Assembly (NCBI GenBank): GCA_023436065.1
Contig: JAEZKU010000015.1
Span: forward strand, 1 to 64,000
Direction of reading: 5' to 3'
Length of the DNA stretch: 64,000 nt
DNA from: Bacillota bacterium
Lineage (GTDB): Bacteria; Bacillota; Clostridia; Lachnospirales; Lachnospiraceae
Shown: positions 52,202 through 59,904 of the stretch, one piece after another
Layout of the letters: each line of letters opens with the position of its first letter
Numbering within the stretch: the stretch's first letter is position 1
Notes under the pieces: model-generated
Databases searched by the model: none
What the model was told of the DNA's origin: nothing
The model's input: only the letters and a program-made list of their open reading frames with translations
Translations under genes and position numbers: made by a program

Positions 52202-52597
52202 ATGTATACCATGAAAAATGTTTGTGATAAGCTTAATATAACATATGAAACCCTTAGGTTTTATTGCAATGAAGGGTTAGTGCCTAATGTGAAAAGAGAT
52301 CAACACAACTATCGGGTTTTTGATGATAGAGATTTGAATTGGCTTATTAGTCTGCAATGTTTAAGAAGATGCGGTTTTAGTATAAAAGAGATGAAAGTAT
52401 ATATGAACCTATGTCTTGATGGACCTTCTTCAATCATAACCAGAAAAAAGATTCTTGCAGAAAAAAGAGAAAAGCTACAGCGAGAAATGGAAGATATTCA
52501 AGGCAGTATTGACTTTATAGATCATAAACAAGAATTTTATGATGGAGTGTTAGAAGGTAAAATAAGATACACCAGTAACCTGATTCCTGTAGATTAA
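52202..52597 (+). CDS. MerR-family transcriptional regulator
   Basis: A 131-residue regulator: HTH (YTMKNVCDKLNITYETLRFYCNEGLVP), wing (QHNYRVFDDRDLNWL), then a coiled coil (about 75-115). It diverges from the aldo/keto reductase gene; the 19 bp-spaced promoter with the CCTGTAG dyad lies between them, so this protein probably activates that gene and represses itself. AAAGGGGTGATAAATT precedes the ATG. Confidence 0.9.
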   Translation: MYTMKNVCDKLNITYETLRFYCNEGLVPNVKRDQHNYRVFDDRDLNWLISLQCLRRCGFSIKEMKVYMNLCLDGPSSIITRKKILAEKREKLQREMEDIQGSIDFIDHKQEFYDGVLEGKIRYTSNLIPVD

Positions 52598-52639
52598 TAT
52601 CAGAGTGTAGAGTTATTCCTCTGACAAATGTGTGCATGA

Positions 52640-52682
52640 AATATCAAGAAAGCACCGCAGGTATCTGATATTATTGTACCTG
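52640..52682 (+). repeat. Alternative hairpins before the AraC-VOC gene, with a repeat core
   Basis: AATATCA/TGATATT (52640-52646 with 52666-52672) and CAGGTA/TACCTG (52658-52663 with 52677-52682) cannot form together. The 16 bp core at 52648-52663 matches 29227-29242 of the palindromic element with one difference. It ends just before the GAGGAGGTG ribosome site of the next gene. Confidence 0.5.
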
Positions 52683-52697
52683 TGAGGAGGTGAGAAT

Positions 52698-53486
52698 ATG
52701 GATTGGATGACAAGCATTCAGCAAACGATCGATTTTATTGAAGAGAATATCTGCAAGGAGCTGGAGGTTGATATGCTTGCTGACAGAATCTATACTTCCC
52801 GGTTTTATTTCCAGAAGGTCTTTACTATCTTATGTGATTGTACCGTAAGTGAATACATACGCAACAGAAGAATGACTTTGGCAGGTTATGAAGTAATTGA
52901 TACCGAAAGCTCTCTTTTGGAAATCGCATTAAAATACGGATACGAAACAAATGAAAGCTTTACAAGAGCCTTCACAAGATTTCATGGAATAACACCATCG
53001 GAAGCCAGAAAGAATCATTCGAATTTAAAAGCATTCTCACGTATTTCGCTGAAATCTAATTTATCAGGAGGGAAAGCACTTATGAGCGATTTTTCAGAAA
53101 GAGGCTATGTTGTGAAGGAAACGGGGGCAGTGTATTATACGCAGGACATGGATAATACACTAAAGTGGTTCAAGGAAGTGTTAGGCTGGTACGGACAGAT
53201 TGAAGAAAGAGATTCAAACAATGCAGGTCTTTATGGTTGCGTCAATAATATCCCGATTGAAATCGAAGCGCTTCATATTGCCCCCTTTACAGGTATTCAT
53301 ATGTTTCGGGGCGAGCCGTTGAACAGGATGGTAGGGTTTATGCTAGTTCAGGGAGTGGAACAATTATATCAATATGTAAAGAAAAATGGTTGGAATCAGA
53401 TTACAGAGGTGATAGAGCAACCCTGGGGCGGTAAAACCTGCTCAGTGACAACCATTGATGGGAGTGTTCTGACTTTCTTTGAATAA
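52698..53486 (+). CDS. AraC-type HTH fused to a VOC/glyoxalase-like domain
   Basis: A 262-residue protein: N-terminal AraC DNA-binding domain (about 5-105, two HTHs: VDMLADRIYTSRFYFQKVF and LLEIALKYGYETNESFTRAFTRFHGITPSEARKNH) followed by a VOC (glyoxalase/bleomycin-resistance-like) domain (about 130-262; VYYTQDMDNTLKWFKEVLGW, MVGFMLVQGVEQLYQYVKKNGW). Here the effector domain lies C-terminal to the HTH, the reverse of most AraC proteins. The VOC domain probably binds a small ligand. GAGGAGGTGAGAAT precedes the ATG. Confidence 0.88.
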   Translation: MDWMTSIQQTIDFIEENICKELEVDMLADRIYTSRFYFQKVFTILCDCTVSEYIRNRRMTLAGYEVIDTESSLLEIALKYGYETNESFTRAFTRFHGITPSEARKNHSNLKAFSRISLKSNLSGGKALMSDFSERGYVVKETGAVYYTQDMDNTLKWFKEVLGWYGQIEERDSNNAGLYGCVNNIPIEIEALHIAPFTGIHMFRGEPLNRMVGFMLVQGVEQLYQYVKKNGWNQITEVIEQPWGGKTCSVTTIDGSVLTFFE

Positions 53487-53494
53487 ATTAATCG

Positions 53495-53523
53495 TTGACA
53501 AATCTTAACTATCTGTATATGAT
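53495..53523 (+). promoter_or_regulatory. Promoter of the leuA T-box leader
   Basis: TTGACA (53495-53500), 17 bp, TATGAT (53518-53523). It lies just after the AraC-VOC stop and about 20 bp before the T-box Stem I. Confidence 0.88.
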
Positions 53524-53544
53524 ATCCAATATAGGAAAAAGACG

Positions 53545-53780
53545 TTGATGAGGAATAGTAGCTATCGGATAATTTTCAGAGACCTGTTGGCTGGTGTGAA
53601 ACAGGAGTTAGAAAATAGTGAACTCGCCTTTGAGTTGCCGGCTGAAATTAAGTAGGCTGTGACGGAAGCCCACCGTTAACGGGGATAGATATCGGTTTTA
53701 TTGTGCCTGTATTGAATTTAACCAGTATAGAGTGGTGTAGCAGATATTACTTCTGTCTCTTACGAGACAGAAGTTTTTTG
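53545..53780 (+). promoter_or_regulatory. Leucine T-box riboswitch of leuA, first module with altered T-box
   Basis: Stem I runs from about 53545 with the AGTAG-type loop motifs and GCTGGTG. The specifier position in GAACTCGCCTTTGAG reads CTC (53623-53625), a leucine codon. Stem II and the pseudoknot part follow (AGTAGGCTGTGACGG). The T-box sequence is AGAGTGGTGTAGCAG (53730-53744), which keeps the TGGT that pairs with the tRNA end but differs at four of the next seven bases from ACCGCGG. A strong terminator follows: CTTCTGTCTC/GAGACAGAAG with six T (53750-53779). Confidence 0.85.
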
Positions 53781-53914
53781 ATTCCTTTGTATCATTACAC
53801 CTTCACAATAAGGGTATCGAGAAAGTGCATACATAATTGTATGAATTAGAGTGGTACCGCGGAAAGCTCCCTTTTCGTCTCTTGTCATCGATAAGAGATG
53901 AAGGGAGCTTTTTA
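53781..53914 (+). promoter_or_regulatory. Second T-box decision module of leuA (no Stem I)
   Basis: After the first terminator comes a Stem III-like hairpin (CATACATAATTGTATG), a canonical T-box AGAGTGGTACCGCGG (53848-53862) and a second terminator, AAGCTCCCTT...AAGGGAGCTT followed by TTTTT (53864-53914). Only about 65 nt separate it from the first terminator, too little for its own Stem I and specifier. It therefore has to rely on the upstream Stem I, or be constitutively decided. Confidence 0.8.
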
Positions 53915-53975
53915 ATGCCGCTTAATCAGATGTAAGCCATAAGCGGCGAAATCAAAATTAAAAGGAGATGTGACT

Positions 53976-55502
53976 ATGTCAAGAAAAATTTATGTATTTG
54001 ACACAACCTTAAGAGATGGGGAGCAGGTACCAGGTGCAAAACTAAATTTGCAGGAAAAATTGGAGGTGGCGGCACAGATTGCGAAAATGAAGGTGGATAT
54101 GATGGAGGTTGGCTTCCCTTCCTCCTCACGAGGGGATTTTGAAGCAGTGAAAGCAATCAGCAAAAAAATCGGCAGCGAGGTATGTATCGCGGCCTTAGGC
54201 AGAGCAGTGGAATCGGATATTGATGCGATATATGAAAGTATCCGTGAAGCACAGAACCCATTAATTCATATTGTATTGGGATCCTCAGATGTACATGTGG
54301 CAAAGAAATTCCGCAAAACTCCGGAACAGGTAATTGAAATGGGTGTTTCCTCCGTTAAGTATGCTAAGAAATATCTTCCCAATGTTCAGTATTCTTTAGA
54401 GGACGCCAGTAGATCAGAGTTTGAATATATGTGGAAGACCATTGATGCCGTAGTGAAAGCAGGTGCTACCATCATCAATATTCCTGATACAGTGGGCTTT
54501 GCAGTTCCGGAGGAATTTGGACGCCTGATCTATCGGATCAATGACAGACTGAAGAATTTAAATCCGAAGGTGCTGTTGAGTGTTCATTGTCATAACGATA
54601 CCGGACTTGCAACGGCCAATACCCTGGCTGCGGTTCGCAATGGTGCAGATAAGGTGGAATGTACCGTGAACGGAATCGGAGAGAGAGCAGGAAATACTTC
54701 TTTAGAAGAGGTTGTGATGGGAATTAAGCTTCATGAAGATTACTATGATGCCCATACGACAATTGATACGGGTAAGATTTATGAAACCTCACGTATTGTA
54801 AGTGCTACGATGGGATTGGATATACAGGTTAATAAAGCGATAACCGGGGAAAATGCCTTTGCCCATTCTTCGGGGATACACCAGGATGGACTTTTGAAAT
54901 CAAAGGATGTCTATGAAATTATGGATCCACAGACAATCGGTGCACCGCCGATGGAGCTGGTTCTGACTGCCAGATCCGGACGACACGCATTTTTGCATGT
55001 AACGAAGAAATTGGGCTTCGAGATACCGGAGGAGCATATTTCAGAGATTTATCAGAAGTTTTTGGCAGCAGCAGATCTAAAAAAGGAGCTGTATGACAGT
55101 GATATTATCTCCTTATTGAAGAGCTATCCGAGTGTAGAATGTATCTCGAATAAGGAATTGTGGGAGTTGGTGGAGTATCAGCTTACGGCAACCAGTACCT
55201 TACCGACTGCTACGGTCAGGTTAAACAGAGGAGAGAAGGAGGTAGTGACCAGCAGCACCGGTACGGGTGTCATCGATGCACTCTATAGTTCCATCCTCGA
55301 AGCTGTACAGCTTCCGATCGAGCTGATTGAATATCGAATTAATAATTTGAGCAGAGGCAAAGGAAGCCTTGGAAAAGTAATTACTCAGATCAGATATAAG
55401 GATACCCTGTATCAGGGGAAAGCAATAGAACAGGATGTCATGAAAGCCAGTGCTTTGGCTTTTATCAATGCTGCTAATAAGATAATATTGGATGCAGAAT
55501 AA
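53976..55502 (+). CDS. leuA: 2-isopropylmalate synthase
   Basis: A 508-residue LeuA: HMGL-like TIM barrel (about 1-270) with FDTTLRDGEQVPGAKL, SVHCHNDTGLATANTLAAV and the metal-binding H-x-H, GENAFAHSSGIHQDG, and a C-terminal allosteric LeuA dimer domain (about 380-505; VTSSTGTGVIDALYSSILEA). It makes the first committed step of leucine synthesis and is normally feedback-inhibited by leucine through that domain. ATG 53976 follows AAAGGAG at 8 nt; a GTG two codons earlier is also possible. Control by a leucine (CTC) T-box supports the assignment over citramalate or homocitrate synthase. Confidence 0.95.
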   Translation: MSRKIYVFDTTLRDGEQVPGAKLNLQEKLEVAAQIAKMKVDMMEVGFPSSSRGDFEAVKAISKKIGSEVCIAALGRAVESDIDAIYESIREAQNPLIHIVLGSSDVHVAKKFRKTPEQVIEMGVSSVKYAKKYLPNVQYSLEDASRSEFEYMWKTIDAVVKAGATIINIPDTVGFAVPEEFGRLIYRINDRLKNLNPKVLLSVHCHNDTGLATANTLAAVRNGADKVECTVNGIGERAGNTSLEEVVMGIKLHEDYYDAHTTIDTGKIYETSRIVSATMGLDIQVNKAITGENAFAHSSGIHQDGLLKSKDVYEIMDPQTIGAPPMELVLTARSGRHAFLHVTKKLGFEIPEEHISEIYQKFLAAADLKKELYDSDIISLLKSYPSVECISNKELWELVEYQLTATSTLPTATVRLNRGEKEVVTSSTGTGVIDALYSSILEAVQLPIELIEYRINNLSRGKGSLGKVITQIRYKDTLYQGKAIEQDVMKASALAFINAANKIILDAE

Positions 55503-55522
55503 ATAGATACATGGATGTTAAT

Positions 55523-55627
55523 TAAGAGCTCCCTTTCGCATGATATTTCTCGAAGCATGATATTTTTTGTAGCTTTTAGGGATAATATTTACTGTCAGCA
55601 GTAAATATCATGACGGAAGGGAGCTTA
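55523..55627. repeat. Long inverted repeat between leuA and the DUF3793 gene
   Basis: The arms TAAGAGCTCCCTTTCGCATG (start 55523) and, reversed, TAAGCTCCCTTCCGTCATG (end 55627) pair with small gaps, and AAATATC/GATATTT extends them. Inside, ATATTTACTG-TCAG-CAGTAAATAT is a perfect 10 bp hairpin. The AAGGGAGCTT at the right end also forms the arm of the leuA T-box terminator and contains the only ribosome site (GGAAGGGAG) of the next gene, so pairing would hide it. Confidence 0.65.
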
Positions 55628-55631
55628 ACTT

Positions 55632-56276
55632 ATGAGCCCGGAGCTACTGGAAATTCTGGCAGGGATGGATTTGATGGAAATGAATACTCAGATGGCACTT
55701 CAATGCGCCCCTGTCATCATGGACATAAAGATATCGAATTTACTGATTGTTGATATAGAGGATAAGGAAAGAGTCATGGATACGTTTTGTGGAACGGCGT
55801 TCTCCCTTTATATACTTTATATGTCTGACAGAAAGGTGGTATTTCTGATCTACGACAGGGAAAAGCTGCTCGGATATCTGCGAAAGAGGGAAAATCAAAG
55901 ATTGCTTCGAATTATGGGGTATCACGAGTGTGATCCGATCAGCATTCTGATGGAGCTTTCGAAAAGATATCAGGGTTATATGCAGAAAATCCGGGAGTTT
56001 CCTCATGAACTGGGAATACTGCTGGGTTATCCGATCGAAGACGTCATGGGCTTCATTGTCAACCATGGGCAGAATCCGCTCTTTACCGGCTACTGGAAGG
56101 TATATGACAATCCGGGAGAAAAGCAGCTTTTATTTGAACAATACAGGAAAGCAAAGGAGCTGGTAATACGCCTGGTAGCGCAGGGTGTCAGCATCAAGCA
56201 GCTCTTAAATCCCGGAACGGGATACTCGGAGAAGTACGCTGTTAAGAGGAATACGAAGAAAATGCCTTATCTTTAA
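55632..56276 (+). CDS. DUF3793 family protein
   Basis: A 214-residue soluble protein of the DUF3793 family, which is common in Clostridia and has no established function. Typical parts are LQCAPVIMDIKISNLLIV near the N-terminus, LYMSDRKVVFLIYDREKL, GYPIEDVMGFIVNHG and GYWKVYDNPGEKQLLFEQYRKAKE. Its ATG follows GGAAGGGAG, which lies in the right arm of an inverted repeat. It lies downstream of leuA without a clear terminator in between, so it may share the leucine-controlled transcript. Its end overlaps the convergent LysR gene by 35 nt. Confidence 0.83.
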   Translation: MSPELLEILAGMDLMEMNTQMALQCAPVIMDIKISNLLIVDIEDKERVMDTFCGTAFSLYILYMSDRKVVFLIYDREKLLGYLRKRENQRLLRIMGYHECDPISILMELSKRYQGYMQKIREFPHELGILLGYPIEDVMGFIVNHGQNPLFTGYWKVYDNPGEKQLLFEQYRKAKELVIRLVAQGVSIKQLLNPGTGYSEKYAVKRNTKKMPYL

Positions 56277-57141
56277 TTAAACGGATAAACTCCGTGATCG
56301 CAGGTGTGATCCATTTGTTACGATGACAGAAGACCTGTCCCTTCATCTGAAGATCAAAGTCAGTTACAGGCAGGATACACAGAGTGCCCTGCTCCAGCTC
56401 CTCGCGCAGGGAGAAGGCAGGCAGTACAGATAAAGCGATTCCGGTACCTACAAATTTTTTAATGATTTCCGTGTTACCTATCTCTAAAAAAACCTTCAGG
56501 TCCATTCCCTGAGCGCGAAACTGCTGCTCAAAGAGATCTCGATAGCTGCAGATCTTTTCGGTAAGGATGAAGGGTTCGAGGGCCAAGTCCTTTAGCATTA
56601 GCTCGTCTGACCCTGCCAACGGATGGGAGGATGAGGCTATGATGGAGATCGGATTGGTGAATTCATATTCCCGAATCCATTCCGGAATCACTATCTCTGT
56701 ATCGAAGGTCCATAAAAGATCAATTGCATTGGTATTCAGCATGGTGGCAAGCTCTTCAAAGGTTCCAATCCTGATCACTGCTCCAACCTTTGGATATAAG
56801 CGGTGAAATTCTTTCAGAATATCGGGAAGATAGGAGATACAGAGGGATTCCAGCAGACCGATCCGAAGCTCTCCGACAGGCTCCGAGGCAGGAGCCAGCG
56901 CTTGCTTTGCATTGGAGGCAGCAGTATCGATTTCTAGGGCATATTTCAGAAATTTCTTTCCGTCCTCCGTCAGCTGCACGGTTTTACCGATGCGGTCAAA
57001 GAGCCTGACCTGTAACTCATCCTCAAGCTGCTTGATCTGCATCGTCACATTAGACTGAGAGTATCCAAGCTCCCTTGCAGCCTTTGAAAAGCTTCCAAGC
57101 TTTACGATCCGGATGAAGGATATTACATTTCTAATCTCCAT
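56242..57141 (-). CDS. LysR-family transcriptional regulator
   Basis: A 299-residue LTTR: N-terminal HTH (about 1-60; NVISFIRIVKLGSFSKAARELGYSQSNVTMQIKQLE) and a substrate-binding co-inducer domain (about 88-290; LRIGLLESLCISYLP). It diverges from the homoserine-dehydrogenase-like gene, and a LysR-box-like dyad sits just before that gene's -35, so it is probably the local activator. ATG 57141 follows AGGTGGTGCTTATT; a GTG/ATG pair four codons upstream is less well placed. Confidence 0.92.
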   Translation of the reverse strand: MEIRNVISFIRIVKLGSFSKAARELGYSQSNVTMQIKQLEDELQVRLFDRIGKTVQLTEDGKKFLKYALEIDTAASNAKQALAPASEPVGELRIGLLESLCISYLPDILKEFHRLYPKVGAVIRIGTFEELATMLNTNAIDLLWTFDTEIVIPEWIREYEFTNPISIIASSSHPLAGSDELMLKDLALEPFILTEKICSYRDLFEQQFRAQGMDLKVFLEIGNTEIIKKFVGTGIALSVLPAFSLREELEQGTLCILPVTDFDLQMKGQVFCHRNKWITPAITEFIRLIKDKAFSSYSS

Positions 57142-57165
57142 AATAAGCACCACCTATCAATAATA

Positions 57166-57221
57166 TTGAATACAAATATCAAATGCATGAATTTTACTAA
57201 TGCTTACCAGAATGATACAAT
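57166..57221 (+). promoter_or_regulatory. LysR box and promoter of the homoserine-dehydrogenase-like gene
   Basis: TTGAATACAAATATCAA (57166-57182) is a TTGA-N9-TCAA dyad with the T-N11-A spacing of LysR boxes. It is followed at 57193-57198 by TTTACT and, after 17 bp, TACAAT (57216-57221). The site lies right upstream of the -35, the usual activating position. Confidence 0.7.
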
Positions 57222-57267
57222 AAAGCCATCAGAAAAACAACATTTATTTTGATGAGGAGGAAGTAAG

Positions 57268-58314
57268 ATGGCTAAAATTATCAGAATTGGCTTTCTCGGT
57301 CTTGGAGTCGTAGGGGCAAGACTGCTCACCATCCTACAGGAGAACAGACAGATGCTGCTTAAGGAGTACGATGTAGAGATCATCCCTGAGGCAATACTGG
57401 TCAGGGACACCAAGAAGGCCAGGGCGGCAGATATCACGGGGCTGAGGCTTACGACAGATGAAAATGAGCTGATTGATAACGAACAGATCAGTATTCTTGT
57501 GGAGTGTATGGGAGGAGCGGGAGCAGAGAGAACCAGAGATATTCTGCTGCGTGCCCTTGAGAAAGGGAAGCATGTTATCTTATCCAGTAAGAAATGTCTG
57601 GCCGCTAATCTCGCTGAGCTTACAGAAGCAGCTAAGAGAAACGGCTGCCAACTGAGGTATGATGCTACCGTAGGCGGAGGAATCCCCATCTGCAGTACAC
57701 TGCGGAGTATGGCTAAGGGAGAGGAGATTACCGGAATCTATGGTATATTGAATTCTACCACGAATTATATCCTTTCCTCTGTCAGCGACAAAGGGATACC
57801 CTATGCACAGGCAGTGGAGGATGCGAAACGGAAGGGATATACGGAGAATGATCCCTCGGAGGATGTCGATGGCTGGGATGCTGCCTATAAGCTGGTGATA
57901 CTGATGAATCTGGGGATGAAGCTATCCTGCACGATGGAGAAGATTAAGCCGGAACCCATGAAGGAAGTGAAACCGGAGAGGAACGATCTGCAAGAGCGGG
58001 ACAATGCTGTCCTAAAGCAGATCGCCTGTGCGAGAAAGAATCAGGACAGTTCGGTCTCCTATTATGTAGGACCTTGTCTGGTAGAGGCAGATCAGCTACT
58101 TGCCAGAGTCAGTGGCAATAATAACATGATTTTTGTGGAGAGCAGGGAAAGTGGTATCAGGGCCTTCTACGGTCAGGGCTCGGGAGCAGGACCTACCGCC
58201 TCCATCATGTTCGATGATCTGCTGGATGTACTGTTAAATCCCATAGAACCGGAGAAATCAGTCACATGCAACACTGTGCATAAGCTGGAGACAGCAGAGC
58301 GTTTCATTGTATAG
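57268..58314 (+). CDS. Homoserine dehydrogenase-like protein without ACT domain
   Basis: A 348-residue NAD(P)-dependent oxidoreductase with the homoserine dehydrogenase layout: GFLGLGVVGARLL at the start, SILVECMGGAGAERTRD, HVILSSKKCLAAN, NSTTNYILSSV and GYTENDPSEDVDGWDAAYKL, which carries the catalytic and substrate residues. The C-terminus stops without the regulatory ACT domain. Reaction: aspartate semialdehyde to homoserine. A paralogue with another role cannot be excluded. GATGAGGAGGAAGTAAG precedes the ATG; control by the divergent LysR is likely. Confidence 0.88.
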   Translation: MAKIIRIGFLGLGVVGARLLTILQENRQMLLKEYDVEIIPEAILVRDTKKARAADITGLRLTTDENELIDNEQISILVECMGGAGAERTRDILLRALEKGKHVILSSKKCLAANLAELTEAAKRNGCQLRYDATVGGGIPICSTLRSMAKGEEITGIYGILNSTTNYILSSVSDKGIPYAQAVEDAKRKGYTENDPSEDVDGWDAAYKLVILMNLGMKLSCTMEKIKPEPMKEVKPERNDLQERDNAVLKQIACARKNQDSSVSYYVGPCLVEADQLLARVSGNNNMIFVESRESGIRAFYGQGSGAGPTASIMFDDLLDVLLNPIEPEKSVTCNTVHKLETAERFIV

Positions 58315-58343
58315 TTGCTCGAGAAGTGAGCCTTTTTGCTGTT

Positions 58344-59729
58344 TTATGGATTATGTATCAGAGCATAGAGCAGTTGAATCCCTTCCTGTATTCTCGAAGG
58401 CTCGAGATGTCCATAACCAAGTAAGAGCTTATTCTGATGCAGTCCTTTACAGATGCTGTGCTGTTCTACGGTAGCAATTTTAAGACCCGCCTTATAACAA
58501 CGTTGCAGGAAGTCTGCATCAAAGCTTTGACCTTCAAATTCTACGGCAAGGTGTAGCCCTGCGCTGTCACCCCAGACGTTCCAGGTGTCACCGAAGACTT
58601 CCGTTAACGACGCCAGGAGAACGGCTCTTCTTTCTCCGTAGAGCTTTCTCATCCTGCGAATATGATGGTCGAATTTACGTGTCTTTAAGAATTCTGCAAG
58701 GGCAGCCTGCTCAAAGGGGGGATTCTGGACATCCATGTGGGTACGCAGCTCCATCCAACGTGACTGAAGCTTCTTAGGTAGGAGAACATAGCCGATCCGT
58801 ATCGCCGGAAACAGAACCTTACTAAAGGTGCCTATATAGATGACCTGCTGCGAATCCATGGCATACAACGGTGATACCGGTTCACCGGTATAGCGGAATT
58901 CACTGTCATAATCATCCTCTAACAGGTATACCTCCTGTTCTCTCGCGTAGCGGAGTAACTCCGCACGACGAATAGCCGGTAGGATGCCCCCCAGCGGAAA
59001 CTGATGGGAGGGGGTAACATAGACGGCTTGGGCCTTAACTCCTTGCAGAAGCTCGGTTCGAAGACCCTGACGATCCACAGGGATCGGCAGGAGATGACAG
59101 CCGGCAGTCAGAAAGGTCTCCCTCAGTCCTTTGTTACACGGATCTTCCAGTATAACCTGATTGCCGGATAACTCAAGTAATCCGACCAGCAGATTGATCG
59201 CCTGTGTTGCTCCGGTCGTAATGAAGATATCATCGACATCCACGGAAAGCCCTTTGCTTCTGGCAAGCCAGGCTGCTATCTCAGTACGGAGGGACTTAAA
59301 TCCCTTGGGACCGGTGTAGTTCAGAAGCTCCTTGGGTAGTTCCTCTGCAGTCTTAGACATGAGCTGACGCCAGAGGTAATAGGGAAAGCTATTAAGATCC
59401 GGACGACCGGTGTGAAAATCAACCTTGATCGGCGGATGTTGTTCTTTGGTAGGAACCTTATGTACTTGTGGAAGTCTCCTGATACATAGACCGGCAGCTA
59501 CTCTGGTGAGTGCCCCTTGACGACTCAGGACATAGCCCTCTGTAATCAGCATATCATAGGCTTCACTGACTGTATTACGGGAAACCCCAAGCTGCTCGGC
59601 CATCTCACGCGTAGAAGGTAGTATTTCTCCGGCAGCCATAATGCCATCCAGGATCTGCTCCCTCAGTGACTGATATATTTGACGCTTCATAGGAAGCTTA
59701 CTGTTTCTGTTCAATCGGATTGTCTGCAT
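58344..59729 (-). CDS. MocR-type regulator (GntR HTH plus aminotransferase domain)
   Basis: A 461-residue fusion: winged-helix GntR domain (about 10-75; QIYQSLREQILDGIMAAGEILPSTREMAEQLGVSRNTVSEAYDML) and a fold-type I aminotransferase-like domain (about 100-455), with ITTGATQAINLL, LLEDDYDSEFRY and the PLP-lysine region YIGTFSKVLFP. MocR proteins sense PLP with an amino-acid or amine ligand. It diverges from an EamA-type exporter gene with repeat sites between, a typical MocR-target pair. Its end leaves 30 nt to the hom gene. GGAAGGTAAT precedes the ATG. Confidence 0.93.
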   Translation of the reverse strand: MQTIRLNRNSKLPMKRQIYQSLREQILDGIMAAGEILPSTREMAEQLGVSRNTVSEAYDMLITEGYVLSRQGALTRVAAGLCIRRLPQVHKVPTKEQHPPIKVDFHTGRPDLNSFPYYLWRQLMSKTAEELPKELLNYTGPKGFKSLRTEIAAWLARSKGLSVDVDDIFITTGATQAINLLVGLLELSGNQVILEDPCNKGLRETFLTAGCHLLPIPVDRQGLRTELLQGVKAQAVYVTPSHQFPLGGILPAIRRAELLRYAREQEVYLLEDDYDSEFRYTGEPVSPLYAMDSQQVIYIGTFSKVLFPAIRIGYVLLPKKLQSRWMELRTHMDVQNPPFEQAALAEFLKTRKFDHHIRRMRKLYGERRAVLLASLTEVFGDTWNVWGDSAGLHLAVEFEGQSFDADFLQRCYKAGLKIATVEQHSICKGLHQNKLLLGYGHLEPSRIQEGIQLLYALIHNP

Positions 59730-59780
59730 TACCTTCCTCCGTTTCCGAATGACGCTTCAATCAATTTATTGTTTGACAGT

Positions 59781-59850
59781 GGCCGGGAAACTGGTACTGT
59801 ACAATTGGTGCTATACTGGAACTTTACCAAACCAGTTCTGTCAGTATAAT
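59781..59850 (+). promoter_or_regulatory. MocR-EamA intergenic control region
   Basis: For the plus strand, TTTACC (59823-59828), 16 bp, TATAAT (59845-59850). Repeated half-sites AACTGGTAC, ACTGGAAC and the inverted ACCAGTT, plus TTGGT and TACCAA, fill the 59788-59838 stretch and look like a multi-site MocR operator. Exact operator borders cannot be set by eye. Confidence 0.55.
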
Positions 59851-59904
59851 TATACCATATTGCTTATAAGCAATACAAATGAATTGATAAGGGGAAGAAG
59901 CATT

